Origin: Molanna angustata
Taxonomy: Eukaryota > Arthropoda > Insecta > Trichoptera > Molannidae
Assembly: GCA_963576475.1 (NCBI GenBank)
Contig: OY754980.1
Coordinates: 25,512,986 to 25,576,985, forward strand
Direction of reading: 5' to 3'
DNA: 64,000 nucleotides
The first letter of the stretch is position 1. Every line of letters starts with the position of its first letter. The notes under the pieces were generated by a model. That model was not told the origin of the DNA, did not search any database, and worked only from the letters and a program-made list of their open reading frames with translations. Both the position numbers and the translations under genes were made by a program. Below are positions 50,981 to 64,000 of the stretch, one piece after another.

Positions 50981-51472
50981 TATTTACAGCTCTAACACAT
51001 GTCAATCTATCGAATACCATAATCAGATTGCACTCTCATTGTCGTCCCACTGTTCACTTTTTCGATTTTTTCCATGGATTTTTTTTCTCGTCATAAAAGG
51101 ACGTTCTTCGCGTTGACATCGGCAATGCTGTTTTTTTTTCTTTTCTTTTCTTTTTTTTAATTCAATGCATTTGTAACACACATTATGTATAAATTTTAGC
51201 TTCTATTTAATTTTCTATTGTTTTAACTTCTTCACCATATAAACTTTAACTATGCCAAATTTCAAATTCCTCCGTGCGCGCAGTTTGTTTAATAGGGGGA
51301 TCGAGTTTTCCGCTTCACGTATTGATATATACATAATATATACATTTTCAACGTTATCAAACTACGTTAAGTTGCTTTCATATTTAAAATAGCCAAGAGA
51401 ACCAATATACCTGCTTTTACATTTAGTTTAGCGTATGTGTGATATTTGTACAAATAATATGTAAATACATTT

Positions 51473-51994
51473 TTACTCCTCACTAACCCAAGGGGATATA
51501 ATAGGGAGTTACGAATTTGCAATTTTCAAGGATACTTTTTTATTGCAGATTATCACAATGAATCTGTGTGTGCTTTGCATTATGTTCTATGTACAGCGTG
51601 TTTATTTTACTTTATCGATTATAAACTATAGTACACATTCGATTATTTTCAAATTTTATTAATTTGTATATCTAATGCTTGCTTATACCCCATTAGATTT
51701 TGAAGAATATCCGTATATTGCTTCTCATTTTTATAACTGTCAAATATTTCAGTGACTCCTAGCTCAGGAAACTCGAAATTTCTTATATTCAAATTTGTAT
51801 AAAGGCACATCACTTTCATAAAATAGCATTGAATAATCATCAAGTTTTCATAGTAAAATATTTAAATTAAATAAAAAATAATTTAATCAACTCATTTAAT
51901 GAAAATGCTTCAAATTATCCATGCGAAATTTGAATTCTTTGTGGAGTGACATGGTAGTGAGGAGTAAAGCGTCGGCCACAACCGACTCTTTTTA
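51473..51994 (+). repeat. CTCCTCACTAA-family element
   Basis: It starts TACTCCTCACTAACCCAAGG then GGATATAATAGGGAGTTACG, and ends TAGTGAGGAGTAAAGCGTCG then GCCACAACCGACTC. The short TGTGTGTG run at about 51565 is unexpanded here. Confidence 0.7.
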
Positions 51995-52221
51995 ACATGG
52001 TAACGTAGGGGACACCAGCTATTCGGATTTGGGTCCATTATACTCTTCCAAAGAAGGGGAGGGTTTGTAATCTGCTCAGAAAAATATTAATTCGGACTTT
52101 AAAAAAATATAATCGAGCATATATAATAATTACAGTATGTACGTAATAATTACACAAAAAAATTGTTCATCACAAGAGCTTGCTCCAAATTTAATATACA
52201 CTATGGAAATATTGTCATTTT

Positions 52222-53272
<1,051 letters not shown>

Positions 53273-53279
53273 TCTTCAG

Positions 53280-54430
53280 GAGCATTTAAGCGATGTTAAC
53301 AAAGCAATTTAACGATCTAATAAACTTACTTCTAATGTATGTGTGTATGTATTTGTTTGTTTGTCAATATCAATATGTAATTATTATGATAAATCGTTAT
53401 GGTGAAATCGAGTTCTCATCATGGTGGCATGTAGTAGTATTGTAATATTGTTAATATTCCCTTTTAATCCTCTCCTAGATCCTTTGATTCAGATACACCA
53501 TCATTTATGTATTTTTATTCATTTTGTATTATTAGTGTTACATAGTCTGGTCTTTATGTTGGTAATTGTCTTATTCAATGTATTTTTGTAATTGTTACTG
53601 TTTGTAACCATAAATAAATAAATAATAATTTCCCCTCACACACTCTTTTCTTTGCCTCCTCAGCCGTGTCGAATCTTAACATCAATTGATACGCTGTTAG
53701 GTACCGTGTAGTTTGGAATTCCGACGTTGATTTTTTATTAGACCTAGATACGTCCATTGTTTAATATTCCGGCCAGTCGAATGGTAGGTTCAAATGTCAA
53801 CCCGTACTCTGTTGTCAAATAATGAATGGCGTTCGATGTTTCGTCACACAAAACTGACATGCATATATTATTATATGTAATATCAAGTATGAATAGACCC
53901 GAGGTTCTAGAGGATTCGAACTCAATTGAAACACCATACCGATGAATTAATATTGCCTTTCGCAATAATGCTAGTGAGAAAAAAATGGATCGGAATTCGA
54001 TTGAGACAATTTAGAAGCCACCTACAAAAGTTATGTCATCCAACTGTAAGCCAAGACGCGTGTATGTAGGAACATTTCGTATGGTGTAGTGGACTTTTTG
54101 CATGCCAAAACACCAACTTAGAGGATTCGTAGCATATATGTATGTTATATACCTTTACCTTTTCGAACTAATATTGGTAAGAACGAGTTGATTCGAAGAA
54201 TTTGTAGAAATGATAATGCTTTTTTTAATCATTTAGATATATTTAATTTAAAATGTTTGAAAGTAAGGATACTTTTATTTATTCAGGTGAGCATTTTTGA
54301 TGTAAAAAAAAACCTCCCCACTTCATCCTTTCCTCAAACCCCTAGTATATATTATATGTGTATGTGTGTGTATATAATATATGTATGTATATTATATGTA
54401 GGTATATATTTTTCTCTGTTAATTCATCGT
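53280..54430. other. AT-rich stretch without a recognised gene
   Basis: The AACCATAAATAAATAAATAA string at 53607-53626 looks like a LINE tail. A 73-codon minus-strand frame (53744-53965) and its neighbour at 53575-53757 have no recognised domain. Confidence 0.4.
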
Positions 54431-54439
54431 GTTTATATG

Positions 54440-55710
<1,271 letters not shown>

Positions 55711-55827
55711 TTTATATCTATATTATGTTAAAATAAAAAACTGTTGGTTTTCTAATAAATAAATAAATATAATATATGGATGAATTCAGAATTTGTTGTA
55801 GAACATTTTGTATGTTTTTTGTGTGTG

Positions 55828-56560
55828 TCCCCGTTCCCCCTTATAACTTTTGATCCGCTCGATTCACAGAGCCCAAAATTTCAGAATATATAGATAGTTA
55901 CAGGCCGTCAAAACTTTTATGCTCAGAATTTTGTTTCAGTCAGGGGTTATCAACTTTTGAAGTTTTACTTTATTTTTCCATTTATCTCAAAAACCATAAA
56001 AACCAGAACGCTGAAAATTGGTGTAAATATAGAAAAATACAAAATCTCAAATTAGCTTTTTTAAATAAATCTAGAATTTTCAATTATTTTTTATTAAGAA
56101 TTTTTTTGTTAAATTTATGTGTTTAACTGCCCACATTCCCAAAGTTTTTGATAATATCGAAAAAAAAGAAATACCCTAAACTAGATAATTTAATTTTCTA
56201 TAAAAATATGTACATGTAGTACTTACTTAGTACATCTCAAACTTTTTTAACAATTTTTCTAAAAAAATAATTTAGTGACGACATCGTTTCATACAATTTA
56301 TAAGGCAGTATACACTACACAACTAACTAACCAACTAAACATACATACATACCATCATGCTGTTTTCATATTTTGAGTAGGTAAAAAGACTGTCCTCCAA
56401 ACTATACTATCCTAACATACATACACACCTACATGTTTTCTAAAGAAAACAAAATATCTTAAAATGTTTATAAATTTGCGTTAAAGTGTTTATACGCCAT
56501 CGACAGTTGGGTCTCATGTGTTACATGCAACTAGTTTTAAAAGGGTTTCCTTAATCAAAG
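55828..56560 (+). repeat. Left arm of a large inverted pair
   Basis: CCCCCTTATAACTTTTGATC, GGGGTTATCAACTTTTGAAG, AACGCTGAAAATTGGTGTAA, CGACATCGTTTCATACAATT and TGTTACATGCAACTAGTTT recur inverted at 58600-59335. The arms are similar but not identical (several indels), so they are two insertions or an old foldback, not a fresh palindrome. Confidence 0.7.
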
Positions 56561-57071
56561 CTGTAGATACTTATTGCATTAAACCAGGAATATTTTTGTT
56601 AATTCCTTTTGACAATAAAATTTAAACGTGAGGAAAATCTAATTTTTAATCCATATTCTCTATAATTACATCACATCGTTAGCGCACCTGTCTAATGGTC
56701 TGCTGTCATTTAGTTGTTTCTAATAATAATATGCGTCGATAGAACCAATCTGAACCTTTTATCTTAATGTTCTTTCAAATGTGCTGCGTAAGCCGTAAAT
56801 AGCGCACTCTAAAATAACTTGGACTAACACGGTGGCCCAGAGACACCTGTTGAAAAAATCTCCAACTACGCTTCAAATAATGTTTGTAAACATCCTTGTC
56901 TGTTATATTATATTTATTTACATTTGAAAAAATATGATAAATATTTTCTTTGATATATTATGATCATCTTGTTCATATATTTTCTTTTTTTTCCGTTTCT
57001 TGTAGTAATAATATTATCATTTATTGGGATATATGTAGTTGTTTACTTGCTTCCACTCTTGTCTATTATTT

Positions 57072-57245
57072 CAGGTGTCCCGTAAAATCCGGTTGATCCA
57101 AAATACAACGGGCAAGACAACATCTTACATAATTCACCAATCAGGTTCTCCACCCATTCTGAATGTTGCCTTTACGCACGTGTCTTTTACAGTTTAATGC
57201 ACACCTGCCGCTGGCTACACCACGTTGTGGGATACGCTGTGACGG
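57072..57245 (+). repeat. Dispersed repeat, second copy of 34297-34480
   Basis: GTCCCGTAAAATCCGGTTGA, AAATACAACGGGCAAGACAA, CACCCATTCTGAATGTTGCC, TTTAATGCACACCTGCCG and CCACGTTGTGGGATAC. Confidence 0.65.
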
Positions 57246-57276
57246 TATGGAAATTTAGTTAAATATCCGTCTATAG

Positions 57277-58095
57277 CCGGGGTGGGAAAACTTTTAGGAC
57301 AACGGGCTAGATTCGGAAATTCAAAGTGAACGGCATGCCGCAGAAGTAAAATATTAACTTCCCTCATTACACTTCGTTAAATATCTCAATTGTGAAATTT
57401 TACAAATATGGAGAAATTAACATATTTTCGAATATATATTTTTAATTGCATATACGCAAACATTAGATTTTTTTCCCTTTCGGGAGTCAAATGATATTTT
57501 TATTGACAAACATTTTTAACAAACTCAAGGTAGGTACCTTAGGTACCTCGAGTTCCTGGTTCTTCTACATTATCCCGTCTCTTTTGATTGAAGATTGCAG
57601 CCCAGCGAAGAATTTTCAATTTTCATCAATAAGAAAATTCCGTGCAATGGCTATTATCAGTCTTTAATTTATTTCGACAAATTAAATCAAACAAGTACGC
57701 GCAACGAAAAAATAACAGTTTTTGTGTTTATTTCGATAAATTGAATCAAACAAACTGCGCGCAGCGAGAAAATGTTAGTTTTGTTGTCTTTATTTTTATA
57801 AATTAAAGCAAACGAAGTCCGCGCAGCTAGAAAATGTTAGTTTTGTTGTCTTTATATTTATAAATTAAAGCAAACGATGTCCGCGCAGCGAGAAAATGTC
57901 AGTTTTCTTGTGTTTATTTCGATAAATCAAAGCAAAATCTGCGCAGCGAGAAAATTAAAGCTTTCTTTTCTTTTTTATTTCAATTGCAGTGAGTGCGAAT
58001 GAAATGGCCAGGTTTGTAGTTTTCTGATTTTTGACGCATGTTGCTCGCGGGCCGCACTGAAACACTTGGTAGGCCGTAATTTGCCGCAAAGGCTG
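57277..58095. mobile_element. hAT-like nonautonomous element
   Basis: The left end CCGGGGTGGGAAAACTTTTA and the right end GGCCGTAATTTGCCGCAAAG-GCTG resemble the CAGGGGTGGGCAAA ... TTTGCCCACCCCTG ends of hAT elements. Flanks GTCTATAG (57269-57276) and GTATATAG (58096-58103) match at 7 of 8, the hAT target-duplication size. GCGGGCCGC-type subterminal motifs are present. No transposase. The interior holds the minisatellite at 57661-57965. Confidence 0.65.
57661..57965 (+). repeat. Minisatellite, five ~60-bp units
   Basis: Each unit contains TTTATTTCGATAAATT(A/G)AA-like sequence, CAAAC, and CGCGCAGCGAGAAAATG. Unit anchors fall at about 57699, 57758, 57820, 57881 and 57940. Confidence 0.8.
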
Positions 58096-58599
58096 GTATA
58101 TAGGGTTTATTTTTCCAGAGGAACTGGCGTATAGTTATCTCGAGAAATACTGCATTTATACACTAACAGGTAGTTCACTGTCCACAATCATAGGTATTTT
58201 CGCTTCATTAAGAGTTCTGTTTTGAATTAGTGGACGTTGTGAACTTTACTTTAGAAAATAACTTCCTTCCGCGGAAATCTTAATATGTTTTAATGTATAA
58301 CATACATCCGTATATGTAAACAACTTGTTATCCCAAAATGACGTATGTTCAGCTAGGAAGCGATAGGATTAGTCCACAGCACATGATTTTGTTACTGCAC
58401 TCATCGTAACGCTTATATTATGATCAACTGTTATGATAATCACAAAATCAGGAGGGGGGACTAAACGACATTGCAAATTTAAACCTGCTCAATTACCTGT
58501 ACAGATTATCTAATCTGCTCCATGCAACGTAGAACATCCACGTACTGTTTATTTCCCCTTTTGTCTCTCCACAAAATTAGCGGCATTAATTCAATGTAG

Positions 58600-59335
58600 A
58601 TTGATTTCACTAAACTAGTTGCATGTAACACATGAGATCCAAATTTCGATGGCGATATTATGAATAATTGAAGAATACGTACCAAACTAAACACTTAAAA
58701 ACACAAATCAATAAATATTTTGTTTTCTATATAAAACATGTTGATATGTATATCAGAATAGGATAGTATGATGGAATGTAGGTATGTACTTTTGGAGATT
58801 AAATAGGTATCAAACTATTGAGTTAGATTTTGTATAGTGTATATCTACCTACTGCCATACAAATTGTATGAAACGATGTCGTCACTAAATTCAATTTTTA
58901 TAAAAATTGTTAAAAAAAGTTTGACTTGTACTTCTACAATGTTCATATTTTTTATAGAAAATTAAATTATCTAGTTGGGGTGTTTGGACCTTTTACGATA
59001 TTATTAAAAACTTTGGAAATATAGGCAGTTAAACACAATTTTATCATAAAAAAATGTTTTTCTTAATAAAAAATGTTTGAGAAACACTGGAACTTAAAAA
59101 AAATGTTTTTGTATTTGTCTATATTTATGCCAATTTTCAGTGTTCTAGCTTTTATGGTTTTTGATATACATTGAAAAACAAAGTAAAAGTTGATAACCCC
59201 TGACTGAAACGAAAATTCAAAATACATACTAAGTATAAAAGTTTTGTAGGCCTATAACTTTCTATATATTCTGAAATTTTTGGCTCTGCATTGAGCGGAT
59301 CAAAAGTTATAAGGGGGGGGGGACATACAGACTCA
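58600..59335 (-). repeat. Right arm of the large inverted pair
   Basis: Reverse complement of 55828-56560 in block order: AACTAGTTGCATGTAACACA, AATTGTATGAAACGATGTCG, CCAATTTTCAGTGTTCTAGC, TTGATAACCCCTGACTG and GATCAAAAGTTATAAGGGGG. The single-copy relatives are at 1600-1950 and 38430-38715. Confidence 0.7.
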
Positions 59336-59429
59336 CCAAATGTTCTACTCCGAATTCTGTGTAATTCTTTACACATAACATATATGCTACGAAGCCTCTA
59401 AGTTGGTGTTTTTAATCTACTTCAAAAAC

Positions 59430-60170
59430 TTCTTAAGTTCAAAAAACCGTGAAAAATATAGACCTGGTATACAAATCTCGCGTATCTTGGCTCGATACTT
59501 TGTCGATGTGTAATGAGAAATAAATTCTCTTGAACAAATCGACAGTTGGATTAAGGACAAACAGCGAAATCTCAGAGTTGAATGCTATCAAGGGTTGCAA
59601 GAATATTATTCTGGACGTAGGACGGGAAACCTGTAGTATAATGATCCATTTTTCTAGCTTAGTTGGGATGATGCTCAACGGCAGTCGACAACGAGGTTGG
59701 GCCGCGAAGCGACCAGAGGCGGTATCCATAGTATATTTAGTTGTATAATATAATGTCATGTATTTAATTACATAATATTATGTGAATAAATTCAGAACGT
59801 TGTAATATATCATTGTTTGTATATTATGTATCTTGATTCTACCGTACGACGCGTGCCATAATCTCATTCTTTGAATTCCATTCTACGTGAATCATACTTG
59901 TATGTTATGTGGAAAGAATTTGATTATTTTTGTACTTCAAATGCTCCGCGGCTACTTAATAACGTATTTCAAACGCTTATGTACCTCGATGGTAATCAAT
60001 CTGTGTTGAGACTGTTGAGTAAGAATTTTTATGTTTTATTAAACAGATGCTTGCCATGTTGGTTTCACTGAAAAATTAGCACAGATGTTAGGTATATTTT
60101 ATTCTAAAAAGGACAGTACACAGTGCACGCATACAAATGTTAAATTTATCTCTTACTAACTATACCTTAT
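59430..60170. other. Stretch with an unassigned ORF pair
   Basis: The frame 59530-59748 (+) reads LNAIKGCKNIILDVGRETCS and GMMLNGSRQRGWAAKRPEAV; the opposite strand is open too. The composition is richer in G+C than nearby, suggesting an old coding remnant, but I recognise no family. The hairpin repeat at 59499-59542 (copy of 36384-36428) lies at its edge. Confidence 0.3.
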
Positions 60171-60177
60171 ATCAAAA

Positions 60178-60365
60178 TAAGATAGTAAAAAAGTGTGATT
60201 TGGGGTGGGTGCGCGCATACGAGAGGAACAATGTATGTGTGTGAGAGTGGTGATATAAAGAATGAGTGTATGCCCCAGAACAGGTTTAGCCTAGTGGGGA
60301 GTTACTTACTTAACCTAAATATGTACAAATGTTTGTGTATTAACAATAAATAGATAAAATAAATA
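60178..60365 (+). repeat. LINE 3' UTR/tail fragment
   Basis: GGGTGGGTGCGCGCATACGA, AGAACAGGTTTAGCCTAGTG then GGGAGTTACTT and AATAAATAGATAAAATAAAT. The CCTAGTG string links it to the end of the 241-bp array unit, and GTGGGTGCGCGCATGAGAG (reverse) occurs at about 9872-9890. Confidence 0.55.
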
Positions 60366-60639
60366 AATCATTGTGTTTGTGAGAGCGTATTTTAGAAGCA
60401 TATTGATGGAAATGCACCAAAATCGGTTCAATTTCTCAATGACTAAAGTATATTTATTAATATCGCAACTTATTTACCTTAATTTCATATTATTATTTTC
60501 TTTTTGTGGCATTTGGAAACAACTATACGTTTCAATGTTATTTTTACGATAAAAAAATTATAATAATTTAGTTTTGAAACTTGCAAAATCAGATAAACAT
60601 ACCTTTATTAAACAATAATATTACAATCGAATATTTTTA

Positions 60640-60690
60640 TTATTGCATATGCGCAAACATTGGATTTTTTTCCCTGTCGGGAGTCAAAGA
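60640..60690 (+). repeat. Shared block with 57435-57495
   Basis: GCATATGCGCAAACATTGGA then TTTTTTTCCCTGTCGGGAGT here; GCATATACGCAAACATTAGA then TTTTTTTCCCTTTCGGGAGT inside the hAT-like element. It immediately precedes the foldback at 60691. Confidence 0.65.
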
Positions 60691-61314
60691 TATTTTTTAA
60701 CAGATTTTTAATTATCTCAATAGAGACGAAGTTGGAATATTTATTGTAGGAGAACCGGGAAATCAAGGCACCTACAGGGCTTACGACCTGTCATCGGCTG
60801 GTTTACGTGATCACTTTTATGCGCTTGCGCAACGTTCACCAATTATGCCTTTTTAATGAGATCCCTATCAATTCAATTTTTGAAAGTTCTATATATTGTA
60901 ATACTGAAATTCTTTTCGCTTGAAAATAAGGGATTTTTACTACAGCCATCTATGGGTGAAATTATGAACAACAATCTTATTATTTTTTTTATTTATTTTG
61001 TTGTAACGCCATCTAAAAAAAATAATAAGATTGTTGTTCATAATTTCACCCATAGATGGCTGTAGTAAAAATCCCTTATTTTCAAGCGAAAAGAATTTCA
61101 GTATTACAATATATAGAACTTTCAAAAATTGAATTGATAGGGATCTCATTAAAAAGGCATAATTGGTGAACGTTGCGCAAGTGCATAAAAGTGATCACGT
61201 AAACCAGCCGATGAAAGGTCGTAAGCCCTGTAGGTGCCTTGATTTCCCGGTTCTCCTACAATAAATATTCCAACTTCGTCTCTATTGAGATAATTAAAAA
61301 TCTGTTAACAAATA
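60691..61314. repeat. Large foldback, ~299-bp arms, 25-bp loop
   Basis: Arms 60691-60989 and 61015-61314 are reverse complements with only about three or four differences (TGCGCTTGCGC versus TGCACTTGCGC; ACCTGTCATCGG versus ACCTTTCATCGG). The loop is TATTTATTTTGTTGTAACGC-CATCT. Matching 45-residue frames appear on both strands solely because of the symmetry. No TIR-transposon signature recognised. Confidence 0.85.
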
Positions 61315-61450
61315 ATATTACAATTTAATATTATAAAACTATCATAAAAAACTTGAATATCATGCTTAGATTGTTTACATTCATACTGCCAATGTCATGC
61401 GCAGTTGTTTTATAGATAAATTCAAATACAAACCATATTCTTCTTCTTCT

Positions 61451-61642
61451 TCAGCCTGTTTTCATCCATTCTTGGACATAGGCCTCCCCCTTGATCCTCC
61501 ACAACTCCCTGTCTTGGGCACACTGCATCCATCTCCCTCCGGCACATTTCTTGATGTCATCAAACAACCTTGCCTGGGGTCTGCAGACACCTCTTCGGCT
61601 TGATCTCTTGATACAGACCATATTAAAAGAAAAAAAATACAT
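61451..61642 (-). pseudogene. RTE-like polymerase C-terminal fragment
   Basis: The minus strand reads GVCRPQARLFDDIKKCAGGR, WMQCAQDRELWRIKGEAYVQ-EWMKTG, the final ~50 residues of the family seen at 6826-7246. It is followed (in its own orientation) by GAAGAAGAAGAATATGG. Confidence 0.7.
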
Positions 61643-61648
61643 TATCTT

Positions 61649-62076
61649 CTATCTAATACTCGCTTAGACCCCATTAGGTTGTATTCTGAAAGTTTGTTTA
61701 TAAGTGTTTGATAATTATTTATTGCACTATATCGATAATAGACTAAAGTACTCATTCGATTATTTTCAAATTTTACAAATTCGTACATCTAATACTCGCT
61801 TAGACCCCATTGGATTTGAAGGATATCTGATCGGTGCTTCTCATTTTTTTAACTGTCAATTATTTCAAGGTGGCCCCAAGCTCAATAAAATCAATATTTG
61901 ATATTTTTATTTTCAAATTGTTAACACTCTCATAAAAAGGTATTAAGGACTTATCAAGTTTTCATAATAAAATATTTAAATCAAAAATAATTTAACAAAC
62001 TCATTTCATGAAAATGCTGAAAATTTTCCATTAAAAATTTGAATACACTGTGGAGTGACATGGTAGTATAGAGTAA
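61649..62076 (+). repeat. CTCCTCACTAA-family element, 5'-truncated
   Basis: ATATCGATAATAGACTAAAG, TACTCATTCGATTATTTTCA, TCTAATACTCGCTTAGACCC and TGTGGAGTGACATGGTAGTA follow the family order. The start with the CTCCTCACTAA end is missing. Confidence 0.6.
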
Positions 62077-62402
62077 TTTCTATCTCTGTTCAATCACTAG
62101 TAGGTATGATTAATATACGTATAAACGTTCATCACTTAATTTGTTTTTACTTATTTTTCTGCTTTTGGCAGTGTCACGATTTTTTTTTCAAAGATTTATA
62201 TTATTTTTTCAGTGAGTCTAACAATATAGCGAGCCTCTGTAGGTACATACGCGTACTTCAAAGAACTTGGACACCTTTAATGTGAGGATAACCACATATC
62301 TTCATAGTTCATAAAAAATGTTTGTATACAAGTTGTTGTTTCTTATATTTTTATTGTTTGTATATTGTTATATTTTGTTTGGTTTCAATAATAAAAAAAA
62401 AA

Positions 62403-62660
62403 TTTAGATTTAACTCTCCGAGATCGTATTCGCAATGTTCAAATAAGGACATCGTTCGGTGGAGTATATCCAGAAGAAGACATTGGAGGGACCACGTAGC
62501 CAGGATGGACAGTGATGGATTTGCGTATATAGCAGCGAATGAAATCCCCTCTGGCCGCCGCCTACCCAGAAGACCACCCAAAAGATGGAAGGATAGTTGG
62601 ACTTAGTCATCCCAGGAGGCATTGTTTCTGAAGAAGGTCTACTGAACGAAGAAGAAGAAG
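62403..62660 (+). pseudogene. LINE polymerase C-terminal fragment
   Basis: DIVRWSISRRRHWRDHVARM, DSDGFAYIAANEIPSGRRLP and RRPPKRWKDSW form the W-x-x-HVxRM...GRR...RPxxRWxDSW tail. It ends GAACGAAGAAGAAGAAGATT. Only ~65 codons remain. Confidence 0.65.
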
Positions 62661-62981
62661 ATTTAAGAAGGAATATAACGCCAAATCTAAGAATTAAATA
62701 TATAATAACTTGTTCGTTGTTGTAATGCACGAATAATATATCAATATATTTTTTTACACTTACTATTCGTGCACGAATGGTATATTTTTAATTTTAAGTT
62801 CGTCCCACGAAAGTTATCCCTAGATATTGCACATCAATTTTAAATTTGCCACACGTACTCTGCACTTGTGTCAATCTTGTCATGACCTACGGACGGCCTA
62901 TACTTTGATTCCTTCCATTGCCTAGGGGCGGCGACGATTCTTCAATGCCCCCTGAATTTGCTTCTCTAGGTCTCTACAGCG

Positions 62982-62996
62982 CCCCCCCCCCCCCCC
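62982..62996 (+). repeat. 15-base C run
   Basis: A homopolymer of C in otherwise AT-rich DNA. Length may be unreliable in the assembly. Confidence 0.8.
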
Positions 62997-63064
62997 GTTG
63001 GGAGGTAATGCTGTTTTTATTTCTCTTCAATAAATGATATCGATCCTTCTTTCGAAAACATTCA

Positions 63065-63460
63065 ATGTGCCCTCTTTGGATGACAGTTACAATGACGGCC
63101 TGCCATTGGCCGATGCCCGATAATAACAAGTCGCCACAAGATCGAAGTTCCATGCGAGCCAAAATGCCAGCAAAGCTGAAAGGAAATGTGTACCAGACGA
63201 TTGTTAGACCCGCACTCCCATATAGCTCCGAATGCTGGATAATGTATAACTCCTAATTTAGGCAACAGAAAACTGCTGAAATACGTATGCTATGGTGTTC
63301 GGCTGATGTATCTTTACGAGAAAAAATAAAAAGTTCATGCATTCGTGGAAGCCTAGGTATTACTGACATATGTACATAATGAGATAGAGGACTATCACTT
63401 ATTAAATGGTACGAGCACGTTAGACGCAGACCACCAGGTCACATTGTAAACCAGGCGATC
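63065..63460 (+). pseudogene. RTE-like RT thumb fragment
   Basis: MPAKLKGNVYQTIVRPALPY, SSECWIM, then after a TAA in another frame KTAEIRMLWCSADVSLREKI and CIRGSLGITDICT, and finally WYEHVRRRPPGHIVNQAIF. These match the AKLKGKVYxTVVRPALLYGSECW ... AEMRMLRW ... WYGHVxRR order of RTE-type C-termini. Several stops and shifts are present. Confidence 0.7.
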
Positions 63461-63561
63461 TTCACGGATCTTCCTCGACTAACATCCAAAGGAAAACTAA
63501 AGAATTTTCGGATAGTACAAAGGCGTAACCAAATGCAGATACACTGCCTAGGTGACATTGT

Positions 63562-64000
63562 GCAGGGCTGTGTTCAGATACAACGCTCGACGTCGGGCGT
63601 CGAATGTACCTGAAGTTGCAGATTATGGCGTTTTTCACATCAACCTCACTGAACGCTTTCGAGCGGCGTTTCAATGTGAACGCGGCATCGGGCGTTTTAA
63701 ATGTCAAATGTAATTTATCATACATGTCTCTTTTTAGGTTATATTTTCATCGAAATACAACTGGGCAGTGGAGTAAATAATGATTGGATATTTTTGAATG
63801 ATATTTTTAGAAATCAACCTCTTTGTGAATGCATATTGTCATCATAAATTAATGTCAACTGTCATAATACATACCACAGAAAAAAATAGAAGTCATCATT
63901 CCACAGATAAAATAGAATTCAACATATATTTTAACTGTCAGAGTAGCTTTTTTCACCCGACAATTTTACCGAGCGTTTGGTGCGTACACTCGACGTTCAA
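63562..64000. mobile_element. Partial TIR element cut by the window end
   Basis: Left region GTGTTCAGATACAACGCTCG then ACGTCGGGCGTCGAATG; at the window edge CCGAGCGTTTGGTGCGTACA then CTCGACGTTCAA, roughly inverted (CGCTCGACGTCGGGCG versus CCGAGCGTTTGG). Subterminal GAACGCTTTCGAGCGGCGTT adds to a TIR-element look. The right end lies outside. Confidence 0.4.

Noticed and set aside
60856..61149. Two identical small proteins on opposite strands
   Set aside because: A consequence of the foldback symmetry; no domain or independent support.

Overview
The window looks like AT-rich nuclear DNA from an arthropod, most likely a moth or butterfly. The support is two host genes with close insect relatives, tRNA-derived SINEs ending in the tails common in lepidopteran genomes, and many decayed RTE-, CR1/L2- and jockey-like retrotransposon ends. 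No bacterial or viral gene organisation is visible. The species cannot be named from this sequence alone.

Host genes. (1) A complete five-exon zeta-class glutathione S-transferase / maleylacetoacetate isomerase gene lies on the + strand (coding 4969-10317). The exons join in frame to a 217-residue protein with the Ser-Ser-Cys active-site motif, and the introns carry a SINE and LINE fragments. (2) The first coding exon of a PACS-family (phosphofurin acidic cluster sorting) gene lies on the + strand at 17312-17421 and ends in a clean splice donor. I found no second exon, so most of the remaining ~46 kb is probably the first part of a very long intron, or intron plus intergenic DNA.

Layout. 1-4.9 kb: repeats, one CTCCTCACTAA-family element and LINE fragments. 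5-10.4 kb: the GSTZ gene. 10.4-17 kb: degraded repeats, an RTE-like reverse transcriptase pseudogene (14.3-15.6 kb) and a palindromic MITE. 17.3 kb: PACS exon 1. 18-25 kb: tandem duplications and a nested stack near 21-22 kb (a TIR element containing a palindrome and a Penelope-like foldback with a 12-bp target duplication). 25.4-32 kb: a retroelement joining a PHD finger and coiled coil directly to a reverse transcriptase; then nine 241-bp units separated by (TA)n arrays; then a foldback of about 355-bp arms between two more (TA)n arrays. 33-41 kb: MITE, SINEs, and minus-strand CR1/L2-like and jockey-like fragments. 41-50 kb: MITEs and LINE ends. 50-56 kb: 79-bp tandem repeats, a ~540-bp (TG)n, and a hairpin between (TA)n arrays. 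56-64 kb: two inverted copies of one repeat around a hAT-like element with a ~60-bp minisatellite, a 624-bp foldback with ~300-bp arms, and LINE fragments.

The most unusual structures are the PHD/coiled-coil-RT composite lacking an endonuclease region, the 3'-UTR-like unit amplified as a tandem array through its TA tail, the large foldbacks flanked by TA arrays, and the Penelope-like hairpins with hammerhead-like box order. No coherent new multi-gene system is visible: the novelty here is in mobile-element architecture. All similarity statements come from reading the sequence and from memory of families; no search was run.
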